Assembly: GCA_017434755.1 (NCBI GenBank)
Contig: JAFRER010000010.1
Location: 62,001 to 126,000, forward strand
From: Oscillospiraceae bacterium
GTDB lineage: Bacteria; Bacillota; Clostridia; Oscillospirales; Oscillospiraceae
Length of the DNA: 64,000 nucleotides
Direction: 5' to 3'
Position numbers and translations under genes: made by a program. Shown one piece after another: positions 49,714 through 59,411 of the stretch. The stretch's first letter is position 1. Each line of letters opens with the position of its first letter. The notes beneath the pieces are model-generated. The model ran no database searches. It was given only the letters and a program-made list of their open reading frames with translations, and was not told the origin of the DNA.

Positions 49714-50283
49714 ATGAGCGACAGCAATTCTAGAAGAAACCTGCTCTGCCTTACCGAATGTGCGGTGTTCGTCGCACTTTCTCTGGCATTGAGTTATCTG
49801 AAGATCCCCATCGGGGTCAGCTTCGGCGGCTTCGGCGGATCGATTGATCTGGTCATGATACCCCTGATAATCATTGCTTTTCGCTGGGGTCTCGGATGGG
49901 GACTGGGAGCCGGCCTCGTATTCGGAACCTTAAAGTTCTTTTTTGCGGGAGGAACGGCAGTCAACTGGCAGTCTATGCTGCTTGATTACAGCATTGCCTA
50001 CATGTTTGTAGGCTTTGCCGGACTTCTGCGGCTGAAAAAGGGTAAAATGTGGCTTGCCGCTCTTATCGGCTGCATCGGTCGGTTCCTGATCCATTTCATA
50101 AGCGGGATCACGATATACGCGATGTATATGGAGGATATCTTCGGACTTCCCATGACAAACACCTGGGTATATTCCGCACTGTATAACGGCTCGTACATGC
50201 TGCCGAATACCATATTAGCCGTGCTGGTATGCTTGCTGCTGGAGAGAGTGCTTAAGAAGTATCTATATAAAGGCTTTAATTAG
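49714..50283 (+). CDS. thiT: Thiamine ECF transporter S-component ThiT
   Basis: A 189-residue membrane protein with about six helices: N-terminal VALSLALSYLKIPIG with the EcfT-contact helix, GGSIDLVMIPLIIIAFRWGLGWG, SMLLDYSIAYMFVGFAGL and the C-terminal WVYSALYNGSYMLP, the thiamine-pocket signature of YuaJ/ThiT. It binds thiamine on the outside and uses the shared EcfAA'T module for uptake. GGAGG lies about 9 bases before the ATG. It is controlled by the TPP riboswitch upstream; a strong terminator follows. Confidence 0.95.
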   Translation: MSDSNSRRNLLCLTECAVFVALSLALSYLKIPIGVSFGGFGGSIDLVMIPLIIIAFRWGLGWGLGAGLVFGTLKFFFAGGTAVNWQSMLLDYSIAYMFVGFAGLLRLKKGKMWLAALIGCIGRFLIHFISGITIYAMYMEDIFGLPMTNTWVYSALYNGSYMLPNTILAVLVCLLLERVLKKYLYKGFN

Positions 50284-50294
50284 ACCGCATAAAA

Positions 50295-50335
50295 GAAGCA
50301 GGGAGCCTCAGCGAGGCTCCCTGCTTCTTTCTGTA
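50295..50335. terminator. Terminator between thiT and the exporter operon
   Basis: GAAGCAGGGAGCCTC (50295-50309) pairs perfectly with GAGGCTCCCTGCTTC (50313-50327), loop AGC, TTT after it and AAAA before it. Used by both convergent units. Confidence 0.92.
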
Positions 50336-50337
50336 TT

Positions 50338-52212
50338 TCAGGCTGTTTTACTATAGGATTTATACCAAACAGTCTGTCCGGCGATCAGGCCGGAGACGAT
50401 CTCAACATATTCCCCGTCCGAAGCTCCGGTCTCTATGGTCACAGGATTTGTGAGCACCCCGTTCTTTTCATCGTATCCGGTATAGACGATGCATTTGGAG
50501 CCGCTGTCCTGAAGCGCCGCCGCTGGGACCGTGACGATCATTCCGGTGCTGCCCGTCCGGATTACCACCGATGCGTTCATCCCGGAAAGGATCCGGTCAC
50601 TGTAGGGAAGGGACACGGTCACGTCAAATTTACTGCTCCCGCCGCTGTTGGTTCCGACAGCGGCGATTTTTGTCACCGTTCCGGTGAAGCTTTCTCCGGG
50701 CAGCGCATCGATCGTGATCTCCGCCGGCATCCCTATACGGTATTGCAGGATGTCGAGCTCATCCACCGAGATGGCGATGCTCATCTCCTCCGCGGGAGTC
50801 ACGGATAGGATCACACTCTCGTCGAGCGGGAAGAGTTCGGGGTCTTCCTTCTGAGTAGCTCCGAATCCGCCTAAACCGCCGAAGCCACCTGTTCCGGGAC
50901 CGGCAGGAAGATCAATATGACCTATCTTTGACCCTTTCGGGCCTATCAGAAAAACATCTCCAACCTCGATGCTCCCGCCGGAAGGGCTGCCGATACTCAG
51001 AACGGTTTCCAAGGCAGTATCTTTCATGCTGTCTGCAAGACTTACGAGCATCTGTTTACCCTCGTCTGTTTCCGGATCTACATTCGGCAGCAGAGAGGCG
51101 GGAAATGTGACGATCTTGCCCATGATGATGCCTTCGTTTACGGATGTGACGATCACGAGAGTATAAATACTTAATTCAGGTTCACTTTCATCTTCATAAT
51201 AAGCCAGCAGCGTAAGACCGTGCCCGGATCCCGCGGAGAGACCTGTGGCTTTGCTCTTGTCCACGCCACTCACGAAACCGTCGCAGGGAGCTGTGATTTC
51301 CCCGCTCTGAAGCATGGCGAGCAGCTCCTGCATCAGATCTTCGTATTCGCGGTGCTTGCGGGACCAGTCCTCCCGCTTGGTGGCTCCAGTGTCCTTCAGG
51401 GTAACGAGGATAAAGCCTTTTCGGACCTCGGAACCCGGTTTCATGGCCATGGACTCCACGATCCCATCGGATTCCATCACCTTCCACGGACTGTTGACCT
51501 GGAGTACGCCGCTACCGAGCAGATTGCCCGCCGTGTCATATACCGCGGCCAAATCACCGATCTCCGGGCCGTCATCAGTGACGGTAACGGTGAGCGTTCC
51601 GTTCACGGAGGAAGCCACTCTGCCCGGATACTCCTTACCGTCTGCGCATTTGACTTTCACCGCGTCCCCGGTAAGGAGTTCGGAGTCGCAGGCGATCTCC
51701 ACGCGCATGAGCCCGTCCAAGGACACGATCCCGAGCGAGCCGTGCTCGATGATCACACTGCGCACGTCGTCTCCGTTCGCGGCGTATACCGCCTTGACCC
51801 TTCCGTCTGCCACGCATTTGATCGTTTTGCTGTTTTCGGATCTGGACAGTTCATTCAGATCCTTTTCCAATTTGTCCATGCTCTTGCGGACCCGCGCGAT
51901 CGCAGCAAGCACGGTGAGACTGTCCACTTCCGCCACCGGCTGGCCGGCTTCCACGGCTTCCCCGTTGTTGACGAGATACTGCGTTATCTCCACGCCGTCC
52001 GGAAGGCTTACGTCCTGGCTGTCCGGAGCGCTTACGGTGCCGCCGCCCGAAAGGGAGGAGGAGATGTCCCGAAGCTCCGTCTGCGCGGAGACGAATTCAT
52101 AGGCGGGCTGCTCTTTCCTGTTCCGGACGGAGATCGGAAGGATGATCAGTGCCGAAGTAAGGGCAAGGAGCAGAATCCAGGGGATGATCTTTGTCCAGTT
52201 TTTTTTCTTCAC
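50338..52212 (-). CDS. Membrane-fusion protein (HlyD/MacA-like), second of two
   Basis: A 624-residue adaptor. A transmembrane anchor (WILLLALTSALIILPI) near residues 10-26 is followed by lipoyl/biotinyl-like half-motifs (EAVEAGQPVAEVDSLT and EITAPCDGFVSGVDKS), a short coiled coil (RVRKSMDKLEKDLNEL), further beta-barrel and C-terminal membrane-proximal domains (MSIAISVDELDILQYRIG; PGESFTGTVTKIAAVG). A glycine-rich stretch (GGFGGLGGFG) lies in the middle. It is longer than MacA (about 370) because of an inserted segment between the lipoyl halves. GTG start at 52212 has AGGAGG 7 bases upstream. Last gene of the exporter operon. Confidence 0.85.
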   Translation of the reverse strand: MKKKNWTKIIPWILLLALTSALIILPISVRNRKEQPAYEFVSAQTELRDISSSLSGGGTVSAPDSQDVSLPDGVEITQYLVNNGEAVEAGQPVAEVDSLTVLAAIARVRKSMDKLEKDLNELSRSENSKTIKCVADGRVKAVYAANGDDVRSVIIEHGSLGIVSLDGLMRVEIACDSELLTGDAVKVKCADGKEYPGRVASSVNGTLTVTVTDDGPEIGDLAAVYDTAGNLLGSGVLQVNSPWKVMESDGIVESMAMKPGSEVRKGFILVTLKDTGATKREDWSRKHREYEDLMQELLAMLQSGEITAPCDGFVSGVDKSKATGLSAGSGHGLTLLAYYEDESEPELSIYTLVIVTSVNEGIIMGKIVTFPASLLPNVDPETDEGKQMLVSLADSMKDTALETVLSIGSPSGGSIEVGDVFLIGPKGSKIGHIDLPAGPGTGGFGGLGGFGATQKEDPELFPLDESVILSVTPAEEMSIAISVDELDILQYRIGMPAEITIDALPGESFTGTVTKIAAVGTNSGGSSKFDVTVSLPYSDRILSGMNASVVIRTGSTGMIVTVPAAALQDSGSKCIVYTGYDEKNGVLTNPVTIETGASDGEYVEIVSGLIAGQTVWYKSYSKTA

Positions 52213-52225
52213 GTTTGCATCCTCC

Positions 52226-53410
52226 TTATCCGCCGTAATGCAGCGCATCGATCGGTTTCATCTTTGCCGCCTTGTTTGCGGGGTAGAGCCCGAACACGAG
52301 ACCAATGACGAAACAGAAGATCACGCTCCACAGCACCACGTTCCCCTGCAGATGGAAGGATAGGCTCGTGTCGATGGTTATGATCGAAACGATCTGGAGG
52401 ATCGCCCAGGAGAAAAAGATCCCGAGCGCGCATCCCATCATGCACAGCATGACTGCTTCAATCAGGAACTGGACGAGGATCGTCCTGTGGCTGGCGCCGA
52501 TCGCTTTCCGGATTCCTATCTCGCGGGTGCGTTCGGTCACGGTGACAAGCATGATGTTCATGATCCCTATGCCGCCGACGATCAGAGAGATGGCGGCAAT
52601 GCTGCCAAGAAGTACAGTGAGGGCGGAACTGACCTTGTTCATCGCTTCCTCGATGATGTTGACGGAGGAGATGCGGAACGCATCCTCGTCATCGTCGAAG
52701 CGGTCCAGCAGCAGTTCCTTGAGGGACTCCTCCGCCTGTGCGACGGTATATCCGTCGGCAGGTCCGGCATAGAGGGTGGTGATCGCGGTCCCGGTGCTTG
52801 TCGAAAGCCTGACGAGGGAACTGTAAGGTATATAGGCGTTCAGGGAGGAGGAGAAGAATGAGGCTATGCTGTCCTCTGCTTCGATCACGCCGATTACTTT
52901 GTATTTCACTCCGTCAAAGGAAACCTCTTCGCCGATACAGTCGACGAAGCCTATCAGATCCTTTGCCGAAGTTTCATCCAGCACGCAGACACGGCTGCTG
53001 TTCCGCACATCGGCAAGGTTGATATATCTGCCCTGAACGAGCTTCTGACCGTTTATCTCCAGATAGTCTCCCGTTACGCCGGTCAGGGAGAAGCCGGCGT
53101 TCTCCTGCCCGTACTTTCCCGTAGAGTTGCTCGAGGCATATGGGGAAATGGCGGCAATGGCCGGATTCTCATCGATCCAGCTTTGAAGATTATCCAGCTT
53201 CAGCGGCGAACCGTGGTCATCCTTGACCAGGACGGTGAGCAGGCTGCTGCCCAGACTGGAGACCTCGCTCGTTATGGAATCTGTGGTGCTGTTCACGAGG
53301 CTGACCAGCACCACCAGCGCCAGCACGCCGATGATGATGCCGAGCATAGTGAGACCGGCGCGCATCTTGTTGGCGCCGATGGATCGGAGAGCCATTTTCA
53401 AAGCCATCAT
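52226..53410 (-). CDS. ABC transporter permease (MacB/FtsX-like)
   Basis: A 394-residue permease with the MacB_PCD-FtsX layout: a first helix (ANKMRAGLTMLGIIIGVLALVVL), a large extracytoplasmic domain (about 45-260) and three C-terminal helices ending in PANKAAKMKPIDALHYGG. These transporters act as mechanotransmission pumps rather than classical channels and work with an adaptor. The ATG overlaps the ATPase stop by four bases. It is the sole permease in the operon and probably a homodimer. Confidence 0.92.
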   Translation of the reverse strand: MMALKMALRSIGANKMRAGLTMLGIIIGVLALVVLVSLVNSTTDSITSEVSSLGSSLLTVLVKDDHGSPLKLDNLQSWIDENPAIAAISPYASSNSTGKYGQENAGFSLTGVTGDYLEINGQKLVQGRYINLADVRNSSRVCVLDETSAKDLIGFVDCIGEEVSFDGVKYKVIGVIEAEDSIASFFSSSLNAYIPYSSLVRLSTSTGTAITTLYAGPADGYTVAQAEESLKELLLDRFDDDEDAFRISSVNIIEEAMNKVSSALTVLLGSIAAISLIVGGIGIMNIMLVTVTERTREIGIRKAIGASHRTILVQFLIEAVMLCMMGCALGIFFSWAILQIVSIITIDTSLSFHLQGNVVLWSVIFCFVIGLVFGLYPANKAAKMKPIDALHYGG

Positions 53411-54081
53411 CAGCCGGTCACCTCCGTAAGCTTTCCGTCCAGTATGTGGACAATGCGTTTGGCCTGCCGGGCGATGTCGTTGTCATGGGTTATGAGCACG
53501 ATGGTGTTGCCCTGATTGTGCAGTTCCCTGAGTATCCCCAGAATCTCCCTGCTGGTATGAGAGTCGAGGTTGCCCGTAGGCTCATCTGCCAGAATGAGAG
53601 ACGGTCTGGTCACAAGCGCGCGGGCGATCGCGACGCGCTGCTGCTGGCCGCCGGAGAGCTCCGTCGGCTGATGCTTGGCGCGGTTTTCAAGACCGACTCT
53701 CTCGAGCGCCTCATGCACGCGTTTCATCCGTTCGTTCTTCCGGACCTTCTGGTAGATCAGCGGGAGTTCGACGTTCTCCTCGGCCGAGAGCTTCGGGATG
53801 AGGTTGAAGCTCTGAAACACAAAGCCGATTTTCCGGCTCCGGATCTGCGCCAGTTCGTTTTCCGTGTAATCCTCGATGGGAGTCCCTTCCAGAAGATACT
53901 GGCCGTCATCCGCCGTGTCCAGACAGCCGATGATATTCATCAGCGTGCTTTTCCCGCTTCCGGAAGGCCCGATCACGCTGACGAACTCATGGGGATACAC
54001 GTGGAGGTTGGCGTGATCGAGAGCGCGGACGCGCTCCTCGCCTATTTTATAGATTTTTGAAACGTCGCGTAATTCTATCAT
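53410..54081 (-). CDS. ABC transporter ATP-binding protein (MacB/LolD-like)
   Basis: A 223-residue ATPase: Walker [10 protein letters not shown] (about 37-45), Q-loop [10 protein letters not shown], signature [15 protein letters not shown] and Walker [17 protein letters not shown], then the H-loop THDNDIAR. It powers the FtsX-like permease encoded next. It lies two bases after the first adaptor gene, whose glycine codons provide its GGAGG. Substrate unknown: MacB-type pumps move peptides, antibiotics or lipids. Confidence 0.95.
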   Translation of the reverse strand: MIELRDVSKIYKIGEERVRALDHANLHVYPHEFVSVIGPSGSGKSTLMNIIGCLDTADDGQYLLEGTPIEDYTENELAQIRSRKIGFVFQSFNLIPKLSAEENVELPLIYQKVRKNERMKRVHEALERVGLENRAKHQPTELSGGQQQRVAIARALVTRPSLILADEPTGNLDSHTSREILGILRELHNQGNTIVLITHDNDIARQAKRIVHILDGKLTEVTG

Positions 54082-54083
54082 AA

Positions 54084-55796
54084 TCAGTACCCGAAGCCTC
54101 CGCCGCTAGAGCCTCCGAAGCCGTACATACCCCAGAAATCGCTTTGTGCCTTGGTGTAGTATATAGTGTCGCCTTCGGAAAGACCGTCGCGTATCTCGGT
54201 ATAGTCCTTGTTGGAGATGCCGATCTCCACCGTCACAGGGCCTGAAAACTGTCCGGTGGCGGAATCATAGGCTGTATAGACAAAAGCGCTGGCGCTCGTC
54301 CGGGTTACGGCGTCGTTCGGCACATACAGGACATTGTCCGATCCGGAGATCGTGATCACCACGTCCGCGGTCATCCCACTGAGCATGAACGCGCCCTTGT
54401 CGAATGTCACGGTGGCGGAATAGGTGGTGACGCCGGATCCGCTGCTGGCGGTGCGGTCGATCTCGGTAACGGTCCCGACGTATTCCCCAACGCCGATGGA
54501 GCCGATGGTCACCACAGCCTCCTGCCCCACTTCAAGGGCAAGGATATCGGACTCGTCAACGGAGAACTTCACGGACATCTGCTCGTCCCGGGAGAGCGTG
54601 AGGAGCTTCTTCTCTTTGCTGTCGGAAGAGGAGGCATCGGAAGAGGACGAGGAGGAAACCGCGGTGGTGCCTCCTGTCAGAAGGGCCGAATAGTCCGTCA
54701 GCCCGTAGGAAGGGGTGCCCGTGTTCTGGGAGGTATCCTGAGAAGTACTCTGTGACGAACTGTCATCATCTTCTTCAATGGAGAGGACAGTCCCGTCGAA
54801 CGGTGCACGGACGGCACCGTCCCTGTATATGGTCAGCAGGGCGCTGAGTGTGTCTTCAAGCTCTCTGCGCTCTTTCAGGATTGAGCTGTATTCCGAAGCG
54901 GTAGAGGCATCTTTGACGCGGAAAAGCGCCGTGCCGCCGCCGACCTGCTGGTTTTCCCTGGCCAGCACGTCCGCGATGACACCCGTGTGGCCCGTGACCT
55001 TGATGGGGTTGTGGATCTCGAGGGCGCAGCTGCCGAGTTCTTTCCCGTCTTCGTCGAACACGGTCACGTTTTCGTCCGGCATGGCGTCCTTGTCAGAAAC
55101 GAGGATGACCGCGTTCCCGCGCGCAGTACTGTCCACCTTGCCGCGCAGTTCCGATCCGTTCTCGCGGACAACCGTCACACTGTCTCCGATCGAAAGGGCA
55201 TCCGTCGTGATGACGGCAGACATATACTTGTCCTGCGAGATCACCGCAAGGGCTCCGTGTTCGACCATGCAGGTGGCCACATCGTCACCGGGCTGCGCAT
55301 AGATAATCTTGACCACTCCGGAGACACCGGCCTTGATGACGTCCGAGGCCGCTTTGGCGCTGATCTTGGAAATCTCCTTGTCCTTGTCGGCGAGCTGGCT
55401 CTGGACATCTGCAAGAGCCGCCGAAACGGTATCCATATCCACTGTGGCCAGGACATCCCCCCTGCTCACGGAGGCGTTGGCTTCCACAAGGATCTCTTCG
55501 ACCTCCACACCGTCTGGGACGCATATATCCTCAGTATCCACGTCGCTTATGGCTCCGGAACCGGATACCGTGGTGTTCACCGAGCCGTATGCAACGACCC
55601 AGGTGAGGACAGAGGCGGACTGCGAACTCACCGCATCCCTGACCTTTGCCTGCAGATTTCTCACGGCGAAGACCAGCGCAGCTGCAATAACCGCGATAAC
55701 GATGAGGATGGTTATGATGCGCTTGCGCTTTTTTTTCTTTTTTCCTTTGTCAAGGGCTGTAAACAGAGCCTCGTCCCTGTTCTTGTTCTCGTCCAT
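54084..55796 (-). CDS. Membrane-fusion protein (HlyD/MacA-like), first of two
   Basis: A 570-residue adaptor with a cytosolic basic N-terminus (DKGKKKKKRKR), a membrane anchor at about 27-45 (IITILIVIAVIAAALVFAV), lipoyl halves (SVSRGDVLATVDMDTV and GAVRAPFDGTVLSIEEDD), a Ser/Thr/Gln-rich low-complexity linker (about 357-396) inside the barrel, a beta-barrel (MSVKFSVDESDILALEVGQ) and a tail GGSSGGGFGY. It resembles the other adaptor of the operon in plan but not closely in sequence, so the two may form a mixed ring or serve different steps. AGGAG lies 9 bases before the ATG. First gene of the exporter operon. Confidence 0.88.
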   Translation of the reverse strand: MDENKNRDEALFTALDKGKKKKKRKRIITILIVIAVIAAALVFAVRNLQAKVRDAVSSQSASVLTWVVAYGSVNTTVSGSGAISDVDTEDICVPDGVEVEEILVEANASVSRGDVLATVDMDTVSAALADVQSQLADKDKEISKISAKAASDVIKAGVSGVVKIIYAQPGDDVATCMVEHGALAVISQDKYMSAVITTDALSIGDSVTVVRENGSELRGKVDSTARGNAVILVSDKDAMPDENVTVFDEDGKELGSCALEIHNPIKVTGHTGVIADVLARENQQVGGGTALFRVKDASTASEYSSILKERRELEDTLSALLTIYRDGAVRAPFDGTVLSIEEDDDSSSQSTSQDTSQNTGTPSYGLTDYSALLTGGTTAVSSSSSSDASSSDSKEKKLLTLSRDEQMSVKFSVDESDILALEVGQEAVVTIGSIGVGEYVGTVTEIDRTASSGSGVTTYSATVTFDKGAFMLSGMTADVVITISGSDNVLYVPNDAVTRTSASAFVYTAYDSATGQFSGPVTVEIGISNKDYTEIRDGLSEGDTIYYTKAQSDFWGMYGFGGSSGGGFGY

Positions 55797-55872
55797 GATC
55801 GATTCTCCTGTATTGAAATGCTGAAAAGCGTTTTCAGATATCTCAGATAATGCATTTAACCATAATGAATCT

Positions 55873-55902
55873 ATTATATACCATTACTCCGCCTTTTGTT
55901 AC
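55873..55902 (-). promoter_or_regulatory. Possible promoter of the exporter operon
   Basis: Minus strand GTAACA (55897-55902), 18 bases, TATAAT (55873-55878), about 75 bases before the first adaptor start. The -10 is perfect, the -35 weak. Confidence 0.5.
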
Positions 55903-56033
55903 GAACAACTTCCGTTACGGACCGTTTCACCGCCTTTCCGGGCGCACTTTGCCCGTCCGGCAGAGGGGAATGTTGCTGTTTTGCCCCATGTTTGATATAC
56001 TTTATATATTATTCGTCCGGGAAGGAGAAAGCC

Positions 56034-59000
56034 ATGCTGACTCTGCTTACAGGAAGGGCCGGATCGGGAAAGACCGCCGCTGTCATAGAGTCCGTGAAAA
56101 AAGATGTCAAAGCGGGAAAGTCCGGCAGCATCATTCTGGTGCCGGAGCAGTACAGCCATGAGGCTGAGCGCGAGCTGGCGCGGGAATGCCCCGACTCTGC
56201 GAGTCTCTATGCCGAGGTGATGAGCTTTACCGGGCTGGCACGGGATCTTTTCGCAAAGTACGGCGGAAAAGCTGCGAGCTATCTCGACGAGGGCGGCAAG
56301 CTTCTCAGTATGGCGCTCAGCCTTGAGAGCTTTGGAAGAGAGTTTCCCGGGCTCAGAATTTTTGCAAACAGCGCTAGAAAAACGGAAACACAGGACATGT
56401 TGGTATCGGCTGTCGACGAACTGAAGGCCTCCGGCGTGAGTCCCGATGCCTTAAGGGAAGCCGCAGGAAAGCTCGAAGGGATCCTCGCGGAAAAGCTGCT
56501 GGATCTTGCGGATATATATGAAAACTATAACAATGTGATCACCATGAGCGGAGCGGACAGTTCCGACGCTCTTTCCGACGCCGCGGAGATCATCCGGAAA
56601 AAGGCGGATGTCCGCGGGTGGCGGGTATATATAGACGGCTTTACCGACTTCACCGCCAGGGAGACCGCGGTCATCGAAGCGCTGCTCGGCAGAGGAGCGG
56701 ATGTCATGGTCTGTCTTACAACGGATTCCGATTATACGGAAAACGAGGTGTTCCGGCTCCCGGCGAAGACCGCCCTGAAGCTCAGAGCCTTTGCCGAAGA
56801 AAACGGGATTTCCGTCTCCGAATCAAAGATCGATCCGGATCAGCAGGACCTCCGGAGAGACCCCGTGATACTGAAGTTTGCGGAGAAGATGTTCCTGTAT
56901 ATGGAAAACGCTGTGTTTTCCGGGAGCGGCGCGGTCAGACTCTTCCGGTGCGGTTCCGTCCCGGAGGAGTGTGAGCTTGCTGCGTCTGCGGCGAGAGAGC
57001 TGGTGCGGAAGACAGGTTGCCGCTGGAGAGACATCGCCGTGGCGGCAAGAGGCTTTTCCGATTACGAAAAAGTGCTGAAAAGAGTGTTCGAACACTATGA
57101 CGTTCCCCTTTTCATTTCGGAGAAGACCGATATTTTCAGCAGACCCCTCCCCGCACTCATTGCCTATGCGTATGAGATCCCGGCGTCACACTGGTCACAG
57201 GACGGTGTCATCGGCTACATGCGGACCGGCCTCACCGGCCTGAGCCGCGAAGAATGTGACGAACTGGAAAACTATATCTTCAAATGGCAGATCGACGAGA
57301 GAAGCTGGCGGCATGCGGGCTCCTGGCGCCAGCATCCGGAGGGCTTCGTCAGCACGTTTTCTTCCGCGGATGCCGAAAAGCTGGAAAGAATCAATTCCGC
57401 CGCGGAAAGACTTGCCGCACCTTTGAAAAGATTCATCAGTGTCTCAGAAAAATGTCATGACGCGTACGGTCAGGCGGAGGCACTCTCGGACTTTTTCAGG
57501 GACCTGGATCTGCCCGGGCAGCTTGGCAGGCTGAGAGCGTCGCTTATGCGGGAAGGAAAGCGCACGGAGGCCGCGGAGCACAGGAAACTGTGGGAGATAA
57601 CGGTGAAGGCGCTGGAACAGTGCGCCGCTGTGCTCGGCAGGACGGAAACGGACAGGGAACAGTTCGGGAAACTGTTCGTGCGGATGCTGTCCAAGTATAC
57701 GATCTCGAGGATCCCCAGCTCTCTGGACAGGGTCTGCGCCGGGGATTTCGACCGCATGAGGCACCGTGACATCCGGCATCTGATCGTGCTTGGCGCGGGA
57801 GATGACAGACTTCCCGGGGGAGCGGAAGCCGAAGGGGTCTTCTCCGAAAGCGAGAAGGAGCGGATCCGGTCTGCTGGAATCGAGCTCGGAGCCGGAGAAG
57901 AGGAGATATGGAGAGAATACGCTTTGATCTACAATTGCCTCTCGCTACCTTCAGAGACCCTGACCATGAGCTTTTCCTCCGAAGACCGTGAAGGAAATCC
58001 GGCCAAGCCTTCGTTTGTGATGATGCAGGCGAAAAGGCTGTTCGGCACGGAGATCGTTCGGGCGGATCCCGAGCTTCTCAGGCTCTCGGCCCCGGAACCG
58101 GCGTTCAGCCTTGCCGCAAACGCCGCCTTTCTGAAAACGGCGGCATCCGGGGCGGCCGAAAAGGTTTTTGCGGAGCTCGACCCCGAACGGCTCAAGAAGG
58201 TGAGATCGAAAGCTCTCGCGGCGAGGGGAAGGCTTTCGCCGCCTTCGGTCCGTCTGCTCTACGGCAATGATATCAGACTGTCCGCGTCAAGAGCGGATCT
58301 CTTTGCCAAGTGCAAATTCGCCTATTTCTGCAAATACGGTCTGGATGCGAAGCCTTATGAGGCAGCGGAGCTCAAGCCGACCGAGATAGGCTCGTTCCTG
58401 CACGCCGTTCTGGAGAAGACCGTTGCGGAAGTGATGTCCCTCGGCGGCTTCAAATGCCTTGACGATGAAAGGATCCGGGAGATCGCCGACAGGAACATCG
58501 ATTCCTACTTCCATACGCAGATGCAGGATTTCGAAGAGAAAAGCGCCCGATTCGCCTATCTGTTCAGGCGTCTTCGCTTCGATGCGTACGATATCCTCCG
58601 GGACGTGACGGAAGAGCTCCGGAGATCCGATTTCGTTCCCGTCGATTTTGAACTGGATATCAAAAAGGCGGAAGACATCGGCGTTTATGAGCTGCCGGAC
58701 GCCGAGCACCGGCTGAAACTCTCCGGGATCATCGACCGGGTCGATGCCTGGGAGCACGAGGGGAAACTGTATCTGAGGATAGTGGATTATAAAACGGGAA
58801 AAAAGAGCTTCAAACTTGACGACGTTGTTTACGGACTCGATCTGCAGATGCTGATCTATCTGAATGTGCTCAAAAAATACGGCGCCGGAAGGTACGGAAA
58901 AGAGATTGTGCCGGCCGGGATCATGTATCTGCCCGCAAGGAGCGAGTACGAAACGGTGAAAGAAACGGACGGCACGTCCGGTGGCAGTGCAAAAAAACCG

Positions 59001-59411
59001 CTGAAGCGGAGCGGCTTCGTTCTGGATGACCGGGCGGTCATGAATGCCTGGGAAAACAGTGAGGAACAGGTCTATATCCCCGTGAAAAAGGGAAAGGAAA
59101 GCGGGAATCCCCCGTTTTCGGCCGCGCAGATCGACGTGCTGGGCCGGTGGGTGGACAGGTCCCTCGCCGAGATGTCGGACGATATCGGAACGGGAGACAT
59201 CAGCGCAGATCCTCTGTTTTCGGGGGAGAATGACTATGCCTGCCGGACCTGTGACTATAAGGATCAGTGCGGCTTCCGGGACGGGGAAAACGGAGAGCAG
59301 ATGAGAGTCAGGCGGAAAATGAAAGACGAGGGCATCTGGGAACTCCTGAAAAACGGGGAGGACTGCGAAGCCTGCCCTGCCGCGGACAACGGAGGTGAAG
59401 CCGATGCCTGA
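56034..59411 (+). CDS. addB: Helicase-nuclease AddB subunit
   Basis: Partner of AddA in processing double-strand DNA ends for RecA. The 1125-residue product has a P-loop GRAGSGKT (7-14), helicase-like folds that lack full activity in AddB, and a C-terminal nuclease domain (YLRIVDYKTGKKSF, with D..K) braced by an iron-sulfur cluster: C760 (CKFAYFC, which also includes C766) and C1070, C1073, C1079 (CRTCDYKDQC). The Cys layout is that of AddB. The ATG at 56034 has GAAGGAG upstream; a frame open further 5' lacks a start context. It overlaps addA by 8 bases. Confidence 0.95.
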   Translation: MLTLLTGRAGSGKTAAVIESVKKDVKAGKSGSIILVPEQYSHEAERELARECPDSASLYAEVMSFTGLARDLFAKYGGKAASYLDEGGKLLSMALSLESFGREFPGLRIFANSARKTETQDMLVSAVDELKASGVSPDALREAAGKLEGILAEKLLDLADIYENYNNVITMSGADSSDALSDAAEIIRKKADVRGWRVYIDGFTDFTARETAVIEALLGRGADVMVCLTTDSDYTENEVFRLPAKTALKLRAFAEENGISVSESKIDPDQQDLRRDPVILKFAEKMFLYMENAVFSGSGAVRLFRCGSVPEECELAASAARELVRKTGCRWRDIAVAARGFSDYEKVLKRVFEHYDVPLFISEKTDIFSRPLPALIAYAYEIPASHWSQDGVIGYMRTGLTGLSREECDELENYIFKWQIDERSWRHAGSWRQHPEGFVSTFSSADAEKLERINSAAERLAAPLKRFISVSEKCHDAYGQAEALSDFFRDLDLPGQLGRLRASLMREGKRTEAAEHRKLWEITVKALEQCAAVLGRTETDREQFGKLFVRMLSKYTISRIPSSLDRVCAGDFDRMRHRDIRHLIVLGAGDDRLPGGAEAEGVFSESEKERIRSAGIELGAGEEEIWREYALIYNCLSLPSETLTMSFSSEDREGNPAKPSFVMMQAKRLFGTEIVRADPELLRLSAPEPAFSLAANAAFLKTAASGAAEKVFAELDPERLKKVRSKALAARGRLSPPSVRLLYGNDIRLSASRADLFAKCKFAYFCKYGLDAKPYEAAELKPTEIGSFLHAVLEKTVAEVMSLGGFKCLDDERIREIADRNIDSYFHTQMQDFEEKSARFAYLFRRLRFDAYDILRDVTEELRRSDFVPVDFELDIKKAEDIGVYELPDAEHRLKLSGIIDRVDAWEHEGKLYLRIVDYKTGKKSFKLDDVVYGLDLQMLIYLNVLKKYGAGRYGKEIVPAGIMYLPARSEYETVKETDGTSGGSAKKPLKRSGFVLDDRAVMNAWENSEEQVYIPVKKGKESGNPPFSAAQIDVLGRWVDRSLAEMSDDIGTGDISADPLFSGENDYACRTCDYKDQCGFRDGENGEQMRVRRKMKDEGIWELLKNGEDCEACPAADNGGEADA

